Positions 1-12,249 of a stretch of DNA of 64,000 nt are shown in pieces. The notes beneath the pieces were generated by a model. The model was not told where the DNA came from and did no database searches. It saw only the letters and a program-made list of their open reading frames with translations. Each line of letters opens with the position of its first letter. Position 1 is the first letter of the stretch. Source of the DNA: Apodemus sylvaticus (taxonomy: Eukaryota > Chordata > Mammalia > Rodentia > Muridae); the NCBI RefSeq assembly GCF_947179515.1, contig NC_067481.1, forward strand, positions 9,411,183 through 9,475,182. The letters run 5' to 3'. Position numbers and translations under genes: made by a program.

Positions 1-3000
1 TTACATTTCCCCAAGGAACCCAGGGGCAGCAGAGTTGCCCTGCATGGCCCCAGCTCTGCGTGCACTGCAGTTGTCCGTCTCTGGATAACAAGGCTGGGTG
101 GCCTTGGGTACTCCTGAAGTTTTACTATGTGGGCTGAAGTTTGCCCCTGCTCTCGTGCCCATGCCCCATCTGACATTACCGTCAGCCTGGTGACAGTCGG
201 CTGCCATCCCACCTGAGGGAGGAAGAAGGCCTTCGGGCACAGATAAGGGCAGCCAAGGCTGTTTACCTGGGCCCAGCGGAACTCACCTGTTGATCCGAAC
301 CCCTAACCTGGCAGAGCTGGGAAAGGAAGGAGTTTGGAAAGCGTCTGGTGTGGAGGTGTGGGGACAGGAGGGTGGAGCACGGTGTCACTGTTCAGGGGAA
401 CTCTGGGGTGAGTCCTCTCTTCCTGCTTGTCCCATAGCCTCAGGTTTTCACGTAGGAACATTGCTGCAAGTGAACATTTTTAGTTACTTTTTAACTAATG
501 AACCCTTTCCTGTACAGCTGGGTGGCCTAAGGGTTAGAGTTTGAGCCCTATAGCAAGGGGGCAGATTTGGGGGCAGATTTGGAGAGAGCCAGGATTGTGG
601 CTGGGTTCAGGTGATCTTGTTTCTTCCAGTGTTTTCCTGTGCAAGCTCCCAAGGTTCCGTCTGTTTTGGGTTTCAATTAGCTATCCCATGCCTGCGTCCA
701 GTCTTTGGGTGGAATCAGACATTTTCAGGGAGTAGCGCTATTAGCCCTGGGGCACAGGCTGTGGTCATTTGCCATGCCTTCCGGCTCTTTGTACCTTCCT
801 TTCCTGTGAGAGAGACAAGGCTTGGGCCCCTGAGGATACAGTTCTTTGCCATTTTAGTCTTTAAAATCTATTTCTTTTCACTTTTAGAATTAGGTATCAA
901 GAAGCAAGGGTACTTCTTTACAGTTGTTTGGGGGTGACAGAAGGAATCAGGCCATGCCTTGGGGTTTATCTCCCTTAGCAGGAGAGCAAATGACTCCCAG
1001 GGTGACCTTTTCCCTGGGTGAACTCTGTCCCTGACCTCTCCTCTTTGGCCTTTCGACACACTTGTTTGCGCATTAAATTGATTCTCGGGGAACCTGTGGT
1101 TGCTGGCAAACCCACCGTGGAGTTCAGGTGTTCAGAGTTTTAATTAGATTTCTGAGTGGAAACGAGGGATGTGGTTAACCAGAGACCTGAGCTGGTCTTG
1201 GTTTCTCACCCCACCCTGACCGCTGGGCTGTCCGGGCCTTTCCAGGGTTGGTTTTTCTCGTTATTTAAGTACCTTTCCTGTATCCTGACCCTCCCTTCTC
1301 CTCATGGTTGCGAGGGAAACTGGCTCCCCCGTGCCTCTTTCCAAACCCTTTCTCTAGGCCCTTGTCGCCCCAGCAACATGTCTGCTCAGAGGCCACAGCT
1401 TGGGAAAGATAGACCTGTGGCCACATGTGTGGCTGGCCGCACTGCGTCATTCGAACTTGTAAGATGGACTCAGCCCAGGTCTTTAAACTGCATCACAGTG
1501 TTGTGGTTCAATCATCTGGTTCCAGGTGGCGCCAGCAGCCAATCACCCGGGTTCTAGCAGGAAGAATGGGCCAGGCTCTAGTCCTGCCCAGAAGTTACTT
1601 CTTTCCATTTCCATGGATTTCCACAGTCTTGGGGCTCTTTGTGGGATTTGCAGCTTTGAAGATGGTGTTGCAGCTCCACAGGGTGCCCACCCCACCCTAT
1701 GTCTATCCTTTCTATGACTAGACCTATCTTGCTAGGTCTCTGGGCTCCAGCCCTCATTCTTGTAAAAGGAGTGTGTTTACCTCAGTAACTGGCCTTTAGT
1801 TGCAGGTTTCAGAGAAACTGGTTTGACCCAGCTTAAAATGATGCCAGGTTTCAAACAACTGAGTTTGGGGGCTGTGCTTCTGGGGTATTTGTCGGTGTCC
1901 TTCCCCCTGATTCTTTACATCATCTGTATCCAGCTTCCTTGTTAAGTTCACGTCTGTTGGGGGCAAGAAGGGCAACATCTCAGGCCTCCCGGCTCTGCAG
2001 ATTCCTGGTGTTAATGTTCACTGGGGCAGACCCTGGGCGGCCCTCCGGTCCCCACTGCAGCTGTGGCCAGGAGGTGGATCACGTGATCAACTGGGTCTTT
2101 CAGGTCACGTGTTTCACACCCTGGCTTCCCAACTCCACTAGGATTCTGCAGTGGAAATACAAGCTCCTGAGAAGCAGAAGTAGACATGGAGAGACGCCAC
2201 TCGACACTTGATGTGACCAACTCAGGCATCAGGGCACAACTGAGTACCTGTGTCCTTTTGGGTCAAGAACTCAGCTGTGCTTGTTGTGAGCCTGGAGGCA
2301 TGCTGTTGCCCTTGGAATGCTGGTGGATGAAATGCACCTTCGTCTCCTGCCTCCCTGAACCCAAGAGTCTTGTTTCTGCATGGGGTCATTGCATTGCTCC
2401 ACCATGGAGTCGTGGCTTGCTAAATCCAGCCTCTCCATGTGTTGCCCGTGACTGGCTTCTTTTACCTATACCTCAATGTCACAGGGAAGCATCCCAGTGC
2501 TTTGAATGGTACCTTTCCCCTGGGGTTTCTTCAAAGGACAAAAGCAGTTCCCTAACCTCGCGTACCCACGGGCCCTTGCCATTGTTCCCTGTGTCCCTTG
2601 AGGGAGATGCCTTCTGTCCCTTCCTGGCATCCACCACCAGTAGCCAGGAGCTGGGGCAATGGATTTGGGCAGACTTCTTGCCAGACTCGTGCGTTTGGCA
2701 GCCCTCAGGGAAGTTGAGAGCACCCGGGGAAGCCAGACATGGAGTCAGCGCGGGCGTCTCGGCACAAGTGGCTGTATTGAGATGGTTCTTTTTTTTTTTT
2801 TCATTCACACGTTCATGTGCCAACTTGGAAGGAGAGCTCCCTGGCATGCTGTGGGGGAGAGGAGGCTTTGATCTCCAGGCTGTGGGGCTGGAGGTGGGGG
2901 GCTCACTTGATATTGCTCCCTTGATCCTCACTGCACAGGTAGGCTTTGAGGAGCTGTGAGTCATACTCATGGGTTCTGTGAGCCCTTCAAGGAAGCTACG

Positions 3001-3137
3001 CAGCCCTGGGAGGTGCTGTCAGCTGTCCTTATTCACCAGTGGCATGCGGGGGGGGGGGGATTGTTTTCTTCAGGGGTGAGGGAGAGAAGAGGATGTGGTT
3101 CTTATGTATTGAAGGTGTCTGGGAGGAAATCAGGTTG
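1..3137. other. Unique non-coding stretch, no gene recognised
   Basis: I see no repeat family, RNA gene or convincing coding exon here. The open frames, including one of 257 codons starting at 2186, have no domain-like composition and overlap open frames on the other strand, as expected by chance in GC-moderate DNA. A T-run lies near 2790-2801 and a G-run near 3048-3059. Intronic or intergenic sequence is the best reading. Confidence 0.6.
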
Positions 3138-3205
3138 TTCCATTTACCAGAAGGGGAAACTGAGGCTCCAGGAGCTTTTGCCACTCATCTGAGTCAGTTG
3201 GCTGG
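3138..3205 (-). mobile_element. MIR SINE fragment (antisense)
   Basis: The block contains the reverse complement of the conserved MIR core, with the 'ggggaaactgaggctcc' signature at about 3154-3170. MIR is an ancient tRNA-derived mammalian SINE. The copy is short and diverged, so its edges are approximate. Confidence 0.5.
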
Positions 3206-4285
3206 TTGGTGACAAAGCCTTTAGCTGCATTCTTGGAGACGTGTGTCCTTTTGGAAAGTTCTAGAAGCCACAAATCAAATAAATTGCATCATATGTCTGT
3301 GGGTGTGGTTTGTCCTCTTAGAACAGTGTTTCCTTCCCCCTCTCAGAATCCATTGGAAATAGATGACTGTCTCTTCTGTAGATGAGATAGTATGGCCAGT
3401 GTTGGAAAAATTAATACCCAAGCCACAAGGTTCATTCCTGGGTCATCCCATGAGGAACTCTCATTGAGCACTCCAGGGGTTCGAGGCTTCCCCTCACTTC
3501 TCTTTCTCCCATTTGTCTCCCTCTTATCCCTCCAGTGGGATGTGACATCTGGTTTTGAGAACTACCAATCAATGCGAGGCATTGTCAAGCCTGCAGTGAC
3601 AGAGTCTGGATCAGATAGAGACAGATCTGTCTTCAAAACCAGCACATCCCCCACAATGCCGTCCTACCCCTGTTTGCTTTAGACAATGCCCATGCCCAAA
3701 GCATGCCTCTGCCTCAGCATCGTGCGTTTCACTGTGGAAATCCAGTGAATGACATGGAAACCTGGGTCTGTTGAACTGGACTGCTATTCCATTAGGCGTT
3801 TGTAATTGTCGGCATTTACAAAGACGATCCTGAGAGGGTTTTCCCAGCATCCTCAGTGAAGAAGGCTTGTGAGGATGGGTTATACGCTTCCTTGGGCTGA
3901 TGAGGCAGATGGACCTAGTATCAAAGGTTTCTCAGGCTCAGTCCACTGGGACAGTGATACTGCTGTTTTCCTGGAGCTCAAAGATTGACATGCAGGGTAC
4001 ATCTATTGCTTGGACCCACTCTTTGGATGCTGTGCCTAGAACTAGGGGGAGTTATCTAACATCACCTTCTGATGGGATGCTGAGAGGTCCTTCCTTGTCT
4101 GAGCGGCACCCCCATCCTGCCATCATGTACTGGGTCCTTTGTACAGTGTTCTCTTTAATTGATGTGGCTGGGAGGGTGGAGAATGGAAATCCCTGAGTGG
4201 CCTTGGGGTTGAGGGAAGATTGGGATTGAAGAAGGCATTGTTCATTGTTGTAGGTGGACTTAAATCCTTCCTTCTACTGATAAAA
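3206..4285. other. Unique non-coding stretch
   Basis: I recognise no repeat or gene in this interval. Short open frames on both strands show no family resemblance. Confidence 0.55.
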
Positions 4286-4289
4286 AAAT

Positions 4290-4522
4290 AGTGTATGTGT
4301 ATGTATGTATGTATGTATGTATGTGTGCAGGTGTGTACAGATATGTATAGATGTGATTGTAGAATGTATGTGTGTGTGTGTGTACTTGCAGGTGTGTGTG
4401 CAAATGTGTGCTGGGGTGTGTGTGTGTGTGTGTGTGTGTGCATGCGTGCACAAGCATATGAAGGTCAGAGGACAGTATGCAGGTGTGTACAGATGTGCAT
4501 AGATGTGTGGGTAGATTATGTG

Positions 4523-4556
<34 letters not shown>
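4290..4556. repeat. Compound (TATG)n/(TG)n microsatellite with a duplicated unit
   Basis: A (TATG)n run near 4297-4325 is followed by three (TG)n runs near 4369-4382, 4418-4440 and 4527-4553. A 21-bp segment beginning 'gcatatgaaggtcag' occurs at 4454-4474 and again at 4562-4582, 108 bp apart. This means the SINE-tail/TG unit was duplicated in tandem. Cys/Val-rich open frames across the array are microsatellite artefacts. Confidence 0.9.
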
Positions 4557-4750
4557 CGTGTGCATATGAAGGTCAGAGGACAACTCTCCTTGCTCCTGGT
4601 GAGGCAGGATTTCTCTTGCTTCTACCACTGCACCGCGTGTGTGAGCCCCCACCCCATTCTCCTGTCTCTGCATCTCTCTCACTGTAGCAGTGTGGGGTTA
4701 TAGAGAAATAGCACAGAGTCCAGCTTTTTACCTGGGTTCCAGGAAACAAA
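4454..4750 (-). mobile_element. B4/RSINE-type SINE (antisense)
   Basis: Reading left to right, the TG tail leads into a 'gaaggtcagaggaca' segment, a B1-like antisense middle and a 'ctttttacctgggttcc' segment. That is the usual order of a B4 (ID-B1 fusion) SINE in reverse orientation. The copy is diverged, and its tRNA-like end appears truncated near 4750. Confidence 0.55.
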
Positions 4751-7218
4751 CTTCTTCAATCATTGGGTTTGTGAATTCCGTGCAACCAGCTGAACCCACC
4801 TGCCCCCACCACCCCGACCTTAGACCTTCTGTGGTTTGAAAAAGTCAACTTCATGGTTCTATCTACTTGGACTGGGCACATCTGTTCCCTTATGTTGCTG
4901 GACTTAATTGGGGGAGAAAGTTTCCATTTTCTAACTAGAAGGCCCAATTCCTCTTGGCGGTTTTTCTCTAGGAAGTGTAAAATTTGGGCAGTGGTTTCCA
5001 TCGGCTTACGTGAGATGATTTGTATAAAGACAGTGTGTGGACTTCAGTATGGAAGGTAGGTAGTGTGCATAGCCAGCCTGGGGATGTGTTGGTTTGAGTG
5101 GGTGGCTGAGTGGTGAGATGTGGGGAGAGGACACCCTCTAGCTCAGCTCTTAAGTGCTGGGGTCTGCAATGGCTAGTGCCAGCCCAGGACCTTCCCTGGG
5201 TCCTCCCTCTGCTACATCTCCTTCCTCCTCTTTATCCGTCTCGGTGAAGCTGGTGATTCTCAGCAATGAAGGTGAACTGGAGGCCGGTATTTTCATCCAA
5301 TGAACCAGGATTGGCTTTTCTATTTTTGCAAAGTTTTCTTTTGCACCCAGAATTCCTCTTCTTGAGCTTCTGTGGTGGTAATGGTTGGTAGCCGTGTGTA
5401 CCGCCGCCACCGTTTCACACGCCTTGACTCCTCCCTTCCGTGGAACCATCCGTATGTGTCCTCTGGTTTCATTGCTGCTGCCCGATGCTGACCCAGGTCA
5501 ACTTTGATCTCTTCAAGGTGAATCAGTAGGAAAGAGGCCACAATGTTCTGATGTTGGGCTAAGGTGGAATCTGGGATGGAGGTGGGGGTGTCCCTGAGCC
5601 ATCTCCCACTGCAAAAGCAGCTCTGTCGATTTTCCATGTGGGATACTGGTCTGTGTGGACTGGTTCCAGGATCCTCAGGTTTAATCTTCCATGTTTGTTT
5701 CTGTCTACAAAGTCCTGGTCAGCCCTTGTCCCAGCCCTGTCATTTGCTGTGACCTCACAGCACAGCTTAGGGCCCCATTATCCTCTTAGTACCCAGTGAT
5801 GGTGACTCCATGCCTCTTTGGTTAGTCTGGACATTGAAGGCATCTCCGCTTTCCTTAGCTGCTTCCTGCAGGCCACGGACAAGGCAGGGGATTGTGGGGG
5901 CCCATCTGAGTGGACACCTCACTCCAGGAAGCCCCCTTGATTTCTTAGACATGTGCACAGTCAGGTCAACAGAGTCAAAATACAAGACGGCCTCTCGTGG
6001 CAATCTTTCTAAAACATCCGTGTGGGGCTGGGATGGCTTTGAAAAGAAAATAAGCGATTTGAACCAAAATAAGCAATCGGGTCACTGAAGTGCATGGCTC
6101 TCCTCGGAGACCTGGCGGAGCGCTGTTTATTTAAAGGTTCGGTGGGCATTGTACCCATCCGTTCCTTGGGTGGATATTTGGATTCTCACAGCGTTTGAAG
6201 GATGCCTACTTAGGACAAGGTAATCAAGGTTCCCTTCCTTGTAAGAAAGATTTTTTTTTCCTGGTGTGCTGGTAGCTCACATCCCAGATTTGGGAGGCAG
6301 AACTTGTGCTGACAGGAGACCCGGATGCCAGGAGAATTCTGCCCCATGGAGCTGCTCAGGCTCAGCCATTCAGTTGCTCCTGGGGCATAGAGAGGCCTTG
6401 TTACAGCCTGGATTGTTCTGGCCATGAGAAGGACTGCCACCCCCCCCCTTCCCTCCAACTTCCCTCCCCTCCCCTTAGGAAAAAATCCTTCTCCCTCCCT
6501 TTCAGCTTCCCTGTCTTTAAGAATTCCCTCCATTGTAGCCCTGGGACAGAGACCCTTCTGTGAGCGTGCTGGAGGCCTGTCCTGGGGACACCCCGCCCCC
6601 CCTATTAAAAGAACATTGGAACAAGCTCCCCATTCTCCTCTGGAGAGGGTCCCTCTGTCCCAGGCCAAGGGACTCTTAAGGGACCGCTTATCCTGGGACA
6701 TTCAGTTTACAAAGACTCCTGCAATGTCAGATAAACTCTCTCAGCCAGCAGAGGGAGGGGGACAGGAGGAGCACAAAACCCCTTTATTTTCACCCCTGCA
6801 GGGAGACCAATAAAGACTTTGTGCTGGAGAGCAGGGGTCTGAGCAAACAGAAGACGGAGGTCTGCGCGGGCTTTGATGGGAAGAGCCTTGTGGGCCATTA
6901 TCATTCCAGTTTGGGGGAAATCTTGGCATGGGATGGTCAGTTGCAAGTTTCTCATCAGGTAACTGATCCTGATCCTAAAGTCCTCCCTCCCCCTCTCTGG
7001 AAAACTGGAAAAAAATAAACCACCTTTGGCAAGTTGTCTTTGCTGGCCAGAGAGAAATCCCAAAGTGAAACGGTTATATTTTTATTTTTTCCCTATTATT
7101 TGGTTAGGGGAAACCTCCCAGTTCAGTAGACTGGGCACCAGCTGTGTGTGTATTTTAGAAGAGTTGTGGTCTCAGGGACTTTTGGTGGCTCACTGGGGTG
7201 GGTGACCATCTATGAGTG

Positions 7219-7220
<2 letters not shown>
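4751..7220. other. Unique non-coding stretch
   Basis: I recognise no gene. A possible B1-like scrap lies around 6262-6300, too short to call. C-rich stretches sit at 6438-6480. Open frames of up to 163 codons overlap on both strands and look random. Confidence 0.55.

Positions 7221-7260
<40 letters not shown>
7221..7260. repeat. (GT)20 microsatellite
   Basis: Forty consecutive bases of perfect GT dinucleotide repeat. Confidence 0.97.
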
Positions 7261-7265
<5 letters not shown>

Positions 7266-7450
7266 ACTATTTAGAGCAGACATGACTAGTGTGGCAGAGA
7301 TCTCCCTCAGCCATAGACACTGAAAATTTCTACAACCAGCCGTTTTTGAGAGAAGGGCATCGGATGAACATTTGTTCAACATTCAAGGAGTGTGGTGGGC
7401 CCTGTGAACAACTTACCAAGCCCCACACCCCTGACTCTGATGGTTCTAGA

Positions 7451-7451
7451 A

Positions 7452-7497
<46 letters not shown>

Positions 7498-7721
7498 CAT
7501 GTGTGTGTGAGAGAGAGAGAGAGACAGACAGACAGAGACAGAGAAGGGGGAGAAGGAAGGAGGGGGGAGAGGGGGAAGGGATAGGGAGAGAGAGAGGGAG
7601 AGAAAGGGAGAGACAGACAGAGAGAAGAGGGAGGGAGCAGGAGGGAGAGGAGAAGAGAGGTGGAGAGAGGGAGAAGGGAGAGAGGGGGGACAGGGAGGAG
7701 AAGGAAGAGGAGGGGGGGGAC
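7451..7721. repeat. (TC)n-(GT)n-(GA)n and long polypurine tract
   Basis: (TC)10 at 7451-7470 is followed by (GT)n to about 7509, then about 210 bases of almost pure purine on the + strand with only scattered C or T. Mirror-like G/A tracts of this kind can form triplex (H-) DNA. The Ser/Leu-rich and Arg/Glu-rich open frames covering it are artefacts of low complexity. Confidence 0.95.
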
Positions 7722-9336
7722 TCATCCCAGAGGCTGCACTCTGACAGGGTTCATTCATGACAACTGTCTGGGGTGAGGTGGGACTCAATGGCTGAAGATC
7801 ATTGCAATTGGTGGAGATTGCCAGGCCCGTGCTGTCTGGGAGCTGACTCTGTGTAGAGCTTTCTTCATGGCCTTCCTGCCCCTTTCCAGTCTCCTCAGCA
7901 CAAGCTGAGCACTAGTCATTGATATTCAAGAGACCGAAGGTGTCCAAGTGGCCCTGTCTCTGGAGGGATGTGCACAGGCCTGTGAGGGGATGGTAGAGAG
8001 GGTTGAGCCAGCTCCCACCACTGGGAGAGGGGTGCCTGGCTGCTTTGGCATACAAGCCAGGTTTAGAGACCTTACTGTCATAGTCTTGCCATGAGGACCC
8101 CTCTCTGACAACATTTCTCCTCACCCCTCACCTGGGAGGGTCCCCCTGTCTGTGAGCCTTTCTTCCTGTTTGTTTGTCTTTCCCTCAAGAGGCACAATAG
8201 GCTCTGAAGCTGTATGTGTAAGTGCACATAAACATGTGTTATATATATATGTATGCATGTATGCATGTATGCACTTTCAAGCATGCATGCTGTGTGTGCA
8301 CGTGTGTGTGTGTGTGTGTGTTGGACTGAGTGCTGCAGAGGCAGGAGGCTCCTGAGTGCTGATCTATATGCCTCTTTTCTTCCTTTTCTACCCTGGGAGG
8401 AGGCAGGGAGCTGGGGCAGGTGGAAGGGCCTGTTCAGGGAGGCTCATGGCCGAGCCCAGAGTCCTAGCTCATGTAAGATAGCTGTGACACTAGGTGGGCT
8501 CTGCAGACACGAGGTTCCTAAAGCATTCTTGTCTAGCCAAGCGCACAGTGACCACTGTGGGACCTGCAGTCTGACACCACAGGCTGCCTGGATTGGAGAT
8601 CACCTGGATCGGAGATCACCTTGGGGCAGGGTGGATCCTGCAATGCCGGGCAGTGGTGAGGAGAGGTTGGTGGTGGGACCACACCCTCCTGCAGACGGCA
8701 GAGGCTCCTGGACTTTGGGGATGCATATCCTGAAGGAGGTGGGGAAGGGCTCTCCCGGAAGCCTAGTGTCCTGGCATTGAGCACAGGACGTGTGCAGGCA
8801 GAAGATGTCAAAGTCGAGTGTTCAGGATGCAGTTGAAAGCCCGCTACCTGAGAAATTCCTCATCCCTCAGCTAATGGGGCAGGTCTGGACCAAGGAACTG
8901 CGCACACTGGTGAGGCGGGGTAGATGGCCAGCAGGTGGGAGCAGAAGAGAGGGGCTGAGGCTGCTGTCCTGAGGGTCAGGATGGTGCGGATTTGAGTGGG
9001 TGAATGCCAGGTTTCGGAGAGACATTAGCAGCCCCAGCTTGGGTGTGGAAGATGGGGCCCTGCATCCTTTGCATCTTCCAGAACTGGGTCTTCTAGACCA
9101 GGAAGCTCTGCCAACTGTGGACTCCAGGAGAGTCCCCATGGATGGGTGAGCATGGATCGGTTCTCCCACTCACACTGTCCATTTTCGTCTCCCGTGGCAG
9201 TCACTGCGGTTCCCTGGCCACTCCCTTACCATGCTGATAACACCCACCTCTTGCATGTGGGTGTTTGAGGCCTTCTCACTCACTGCATTATAGAGAGACC
9301 TGTTGCATCCGTCAACCTGTAGCTTGATCAGGTAGA
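7722..9336. other. Unique non-coding stretch with small (ATGC)/(TG) repeats
   Basis: A TATA/ATGCATGT-type simple repeat lies at about 8238-8275 and a (TG)n run at about 8302-8320. A 16-bp direct tandem duplication beginning 'tggattggagatcacc' sits at 8589-8604 and 8605-8620. I recognise no gene. Confidence 0.55.
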
Positions 9337-9401
9337 CGAGGAGGAGGAGGAGGAGGAGGAGGAGGAGGAGGAGGAGGAGGAGGAGGAGGAGGAGGAGGAG
9401 A
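9337..9401. repeat. (GAG)n trinucleotide repeat
   Basis: About 21 perfect GAG units in a row, homopurine on the + strand. Nothing suggests that it is translated. Confidence 0.97.
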
Positions 9402-11511
9402 GTCCTTTGATAACCATTAGGGTGTATCTAGGTGTCTTGGTCTTAACTTCTTTTGCCCTGGGTAGATGACTTGAAGTGGAAACTTAAGGGTCCTTTGGAA
9501 ACTTAGCTGTGCCTGGTGTCACAGTGGTCGAAAGGCAGACACAGGTGAAAGGATGTTTTGCTCCAAGGAACCATTTCTGAAGTGGTCCACTTTCCCCATA
9601 TCCTTTCTTTTCCACTCCCTCTGGTGGGTGGTGGGCTAGAAGGGAGGTTAACATGTTTAAGAACCCACATTAGAAGTAGGCATTGAAAGACTTTAAGCTA
9701 CAATGATTTGCTGTGCCTCTTCACATCCCAGACAGACTATCAGAGTTCTCATGCTCTGCCCAGGTCTGTATGTCTTGGGATTCACAGGCAAGGATTCATC
9801 ATCTTCTGATCTCTTTTGCATTCCTCTGTGGCTCGGGTCCATCTGTCTTGGCTCTGAAGCCCCCCAGTCTCTGCTTGGAGGAGGGTGGAGTTCTTCTAAC
9901 GGAGCAGTGAGGACATGGAGTCTCTACCGTCCTGTACAGCCCTATCCAGGGAAGGGGCAAGGTATGAAGGCAGGCATCATGGTGCTGACCCGGTTGATCT
10001 GGTGGCTTCATTGGCCCTTGGCGGTGGCTGGTGAATGTGAGAGCCAGAGGAAAGGTCGGGGCTCCATGTGTCTGTCTGTCTGTCTGTCTGTCTGTCTGCT
10101 TTTTCATACTACCTTTCCTTGCTCTGCTAGGATAGAGGCTCTGGGCATTTCTTTGCTGACTCCCGAACCCCACCAAGATGGAACAGCCAATGTGTCGACC
10201 TGTGTCAGGCAGGGTGACGGGAGTCTTATTTTGGGCTCATTGCTCCTGTGTGGGGTTGTGCCCTGTCTTCCAGTAGGTCAGGAGAGCAAGTCCTTGTTGT
10301 AGAAGCTCATGCAGGAGGCATGGACAGTCTCCAAACACATCTGGGGAGCCCCCTGACTTGGCTTGTTGAGGGGGGAGCATCAGCTGTTGTTTGGCTTTGA
10401 CCTTATTCTGCCTGGACTTTTTTGAGGGGCCACGAGAAACGTACCCCAATGTGTAAGAGGTGTTTGGGAAAACTCACGGAAAATCACTCTGTTTTACCAT
10501 TGTCACCTGTATGTGAACCGGAGGGAGGGGCTGGGTTAAATGGGCCATGGGCACCTCCTGTCCCTGGACAGCCCTTCCAGAACAACCTGAGGCGGGGGAA
10601 TACTTTAGCCCAAGCGTTTCTCCCTCCCTCCACCCCTCCCCCAATTCTGTCATAAGACTCCCGTTCTTCATCCGTGGTAGGGATGCTTTGCATAAGGGAG
10701 ACTTCAGACAGGGCAAGGCTGGGAGAGTGAGAGAGTTTGGGGGTGGCGGGAGGTGGGGGTGGCCGGGGGCCGGAGTCATTTATTAGGTCTATGGAAACAA
10801 TACAGTGTTTGTCTCCAGGGGACGGTGGTGCTGGGGCAGGCAAGCCAAGATGGGCCCAGGCAGAAAGAAAACAAGCACAGGTCTGAGGAAAATGTGGTGA
10901 CCCTGAGGAGCAAGGAGAAAGACGCCTTTGTCTCAGGAGGTCGGGGCAGGGGTGCGGGCAAGGAGGCCTGTGGTATGGGACAATTGCTGCTTCTCTTCTG
11001 AGATCCTGGGTCCCCAGAAGAGGCTCGGACGGACGGAGACACCCACCTTGATGGGCATTTCAGGAGTGGCCAAGCTAAGACCTTCCTTTCTGGAGTGTGT
11101 TTGTGGTTTATGCTCTTTATCAGTTTAATCCTTCGAGGGTGGTGCTTGGGGGAAGGAAGCGCCACAGTGGAGTTACAGTGGAGTGGGAGCGCCCACTGGG
11201 GTTAGGAGAGAGTGGTCTGTCCTGGGGAGGGTGAGTTCTTGGTCCGGTGTGTGTGTGACGTGGCTGGCTGAGCTGAAGCCAGGACAGAAATGTCCCTAGA
11301 AATGGAAATCAGCCAGTGGGATCCCAGGAGGACGTCAGGAGGGACTGTATGCGTCTAGTGCTGTTGAAGAGGCAAACCTCTTCTACAGAGCTCTCCAGGA
11401 GACTGTGACAGTTCCCTCCCGGACACCTGTGCAGTGATATCCTCTCACCCCACTGACTCAGTTTCCTTTCTCACTATCAGTTCAGACTCCCCCCACCCCC
11501 CCATGGGATTG
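9402..11511. other. Unique non-coding stretch with (TCTG)n
   Basis: A (TCTG)n tetranucleotide run lies at about 10069-10099. G-rich segments occur near 10738-10770. I recognise no gene; the longest open frame (199 codons from 9703) runs through the tetranucleotide repeat and has no domain features. Confidence 0.55.
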
Positions 11512-11638
11512 TGGGTATACCAGGGGCCCAGGCTGGCCTTGAGCTCACTATATTGTACAGATTGATCTCAAACTTAGGGTTTTCCTCCCTCATCCTTCTG
11601 AGTACTGGCTTTATAGACTACTATCACCATGGCTGGCT
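11512..11638 (-). mobile_element. B1 SINE (antisense, partial)
   Basis: The sequence contains 'ccaggctggccttgagctc' and later 'ccttctgagtactggcttt' and 'accatggctggctt', the reverse complement of the 7SL-derived B1 body. The left part is truncated and the copy is clearly diverged. Confidence 0.75.
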
Positions 11639-11683
11639 TTTCATTTCATTTCATTTCATTTCATTTATTTTATTTTATTTTAT
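11639..11683. repeat. (TTTCA)n/(TTTTA)n pentanucleotide repeat
   Basis: Four TTTCA-type units are followed by TTTTA-type units. They sit exactly between an antisense B1 and an antisense B3, so they probably grew from the A-rich SINE tail. Confidence 0.9.
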
Positions 11684-11879
11684 ATGGGTGAGTCTTTTGC
11701 CTACATGCATGTCTGTACACTGTGTGTGTGCAGTACCTATAGCGGCCAGTAGAGGGCACCAGACTCCCTAGGTCTATAGTTATGGATGGTTATGAGTTGC
11801 CTTATGGACACTGGGGACCAAACCCTGGTCCTTTGGCAGAGTAGCCAGTGCCTTTAACATCACAACCATCTCCCCATCA
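11684..11879 (-). mobile_element. B3/B2-family SINE (antisense)
   Basis: From left to right the block shows a degenerate 'catgcatgtctgtacac' segment, 'ggccagtagagggcaccaga', a degenerate 'gttatgagttgcc', 'ggaccaaaccctggtcctt' and a degraded 'catctccccatc' end. This is the reverse complement of a tRNA-derived B3/B2 SINE. The internal motif at 11744-11760 is a good CTCF match (listed separately). Confidence 0.8.
11744..11760 (+). promoter_or_regulatory. CTCF-like motif inside a B3 SINE
   Basis: The bases 'ggccagtagagggcacc' fit the CTCF core CCASYAGRKGGCR without a mismatch. Rodent B2/B3 SINEs are known carriers of CTCF motifs. Occupancy cannot be told from sequence. Confidence 0.5.
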
Positions 11880-12249
11880 CCTTGGCTTTGTCTTTAACTT
11901 AGACCCCTGACTCCTTGGCAGATGCATCCTTTCTGGTCTCCCACTGGAGTCCTTGCTGAATTTGTCTTTGTCACATGACAGCAGCCATGGCTGCCCTGCA
12001 GGACAGGGTGGTGCTGGGAGGGCTCTTTTTGTTCTGACAGACTCACTGTATCGTGGGGACCACACGAGGGCTTCCTAGGCATCTGACCAGTCTGTGTGCC
12101 ACTAGGGAGAGAGACTAAACACATTCTGAGTATGTTCTAGAAAAATGGCTGAGGTTGTTTTTAGGGTCTGGGCTGTGACTGTCAGCTACTGCCAGCATAG
12201 CAGCACGTACATATATGTGTGCTCAAGCACACATGTGTGCACACTGTTT

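Noticed and set aside
2186..2959. 257-codon ATG frame, one of the longest outside repeats
   Set aside because: No domain, no splice or promoter context, and overlapping frames on the opposite strand; compatible with chance.
7330..7788. Ser/Leu/Pro-rich (152 codons) and Arg/Glu-rich (122 codons) frames
   Set aside because: Product of the TC/GT/GA compound repeat and polypurine tract.
9337..9401. (GAG)n as a possible acidic-domain coding repeat
   Set aside because: Perfect simple repeat in non-coding context with no flanking exon.
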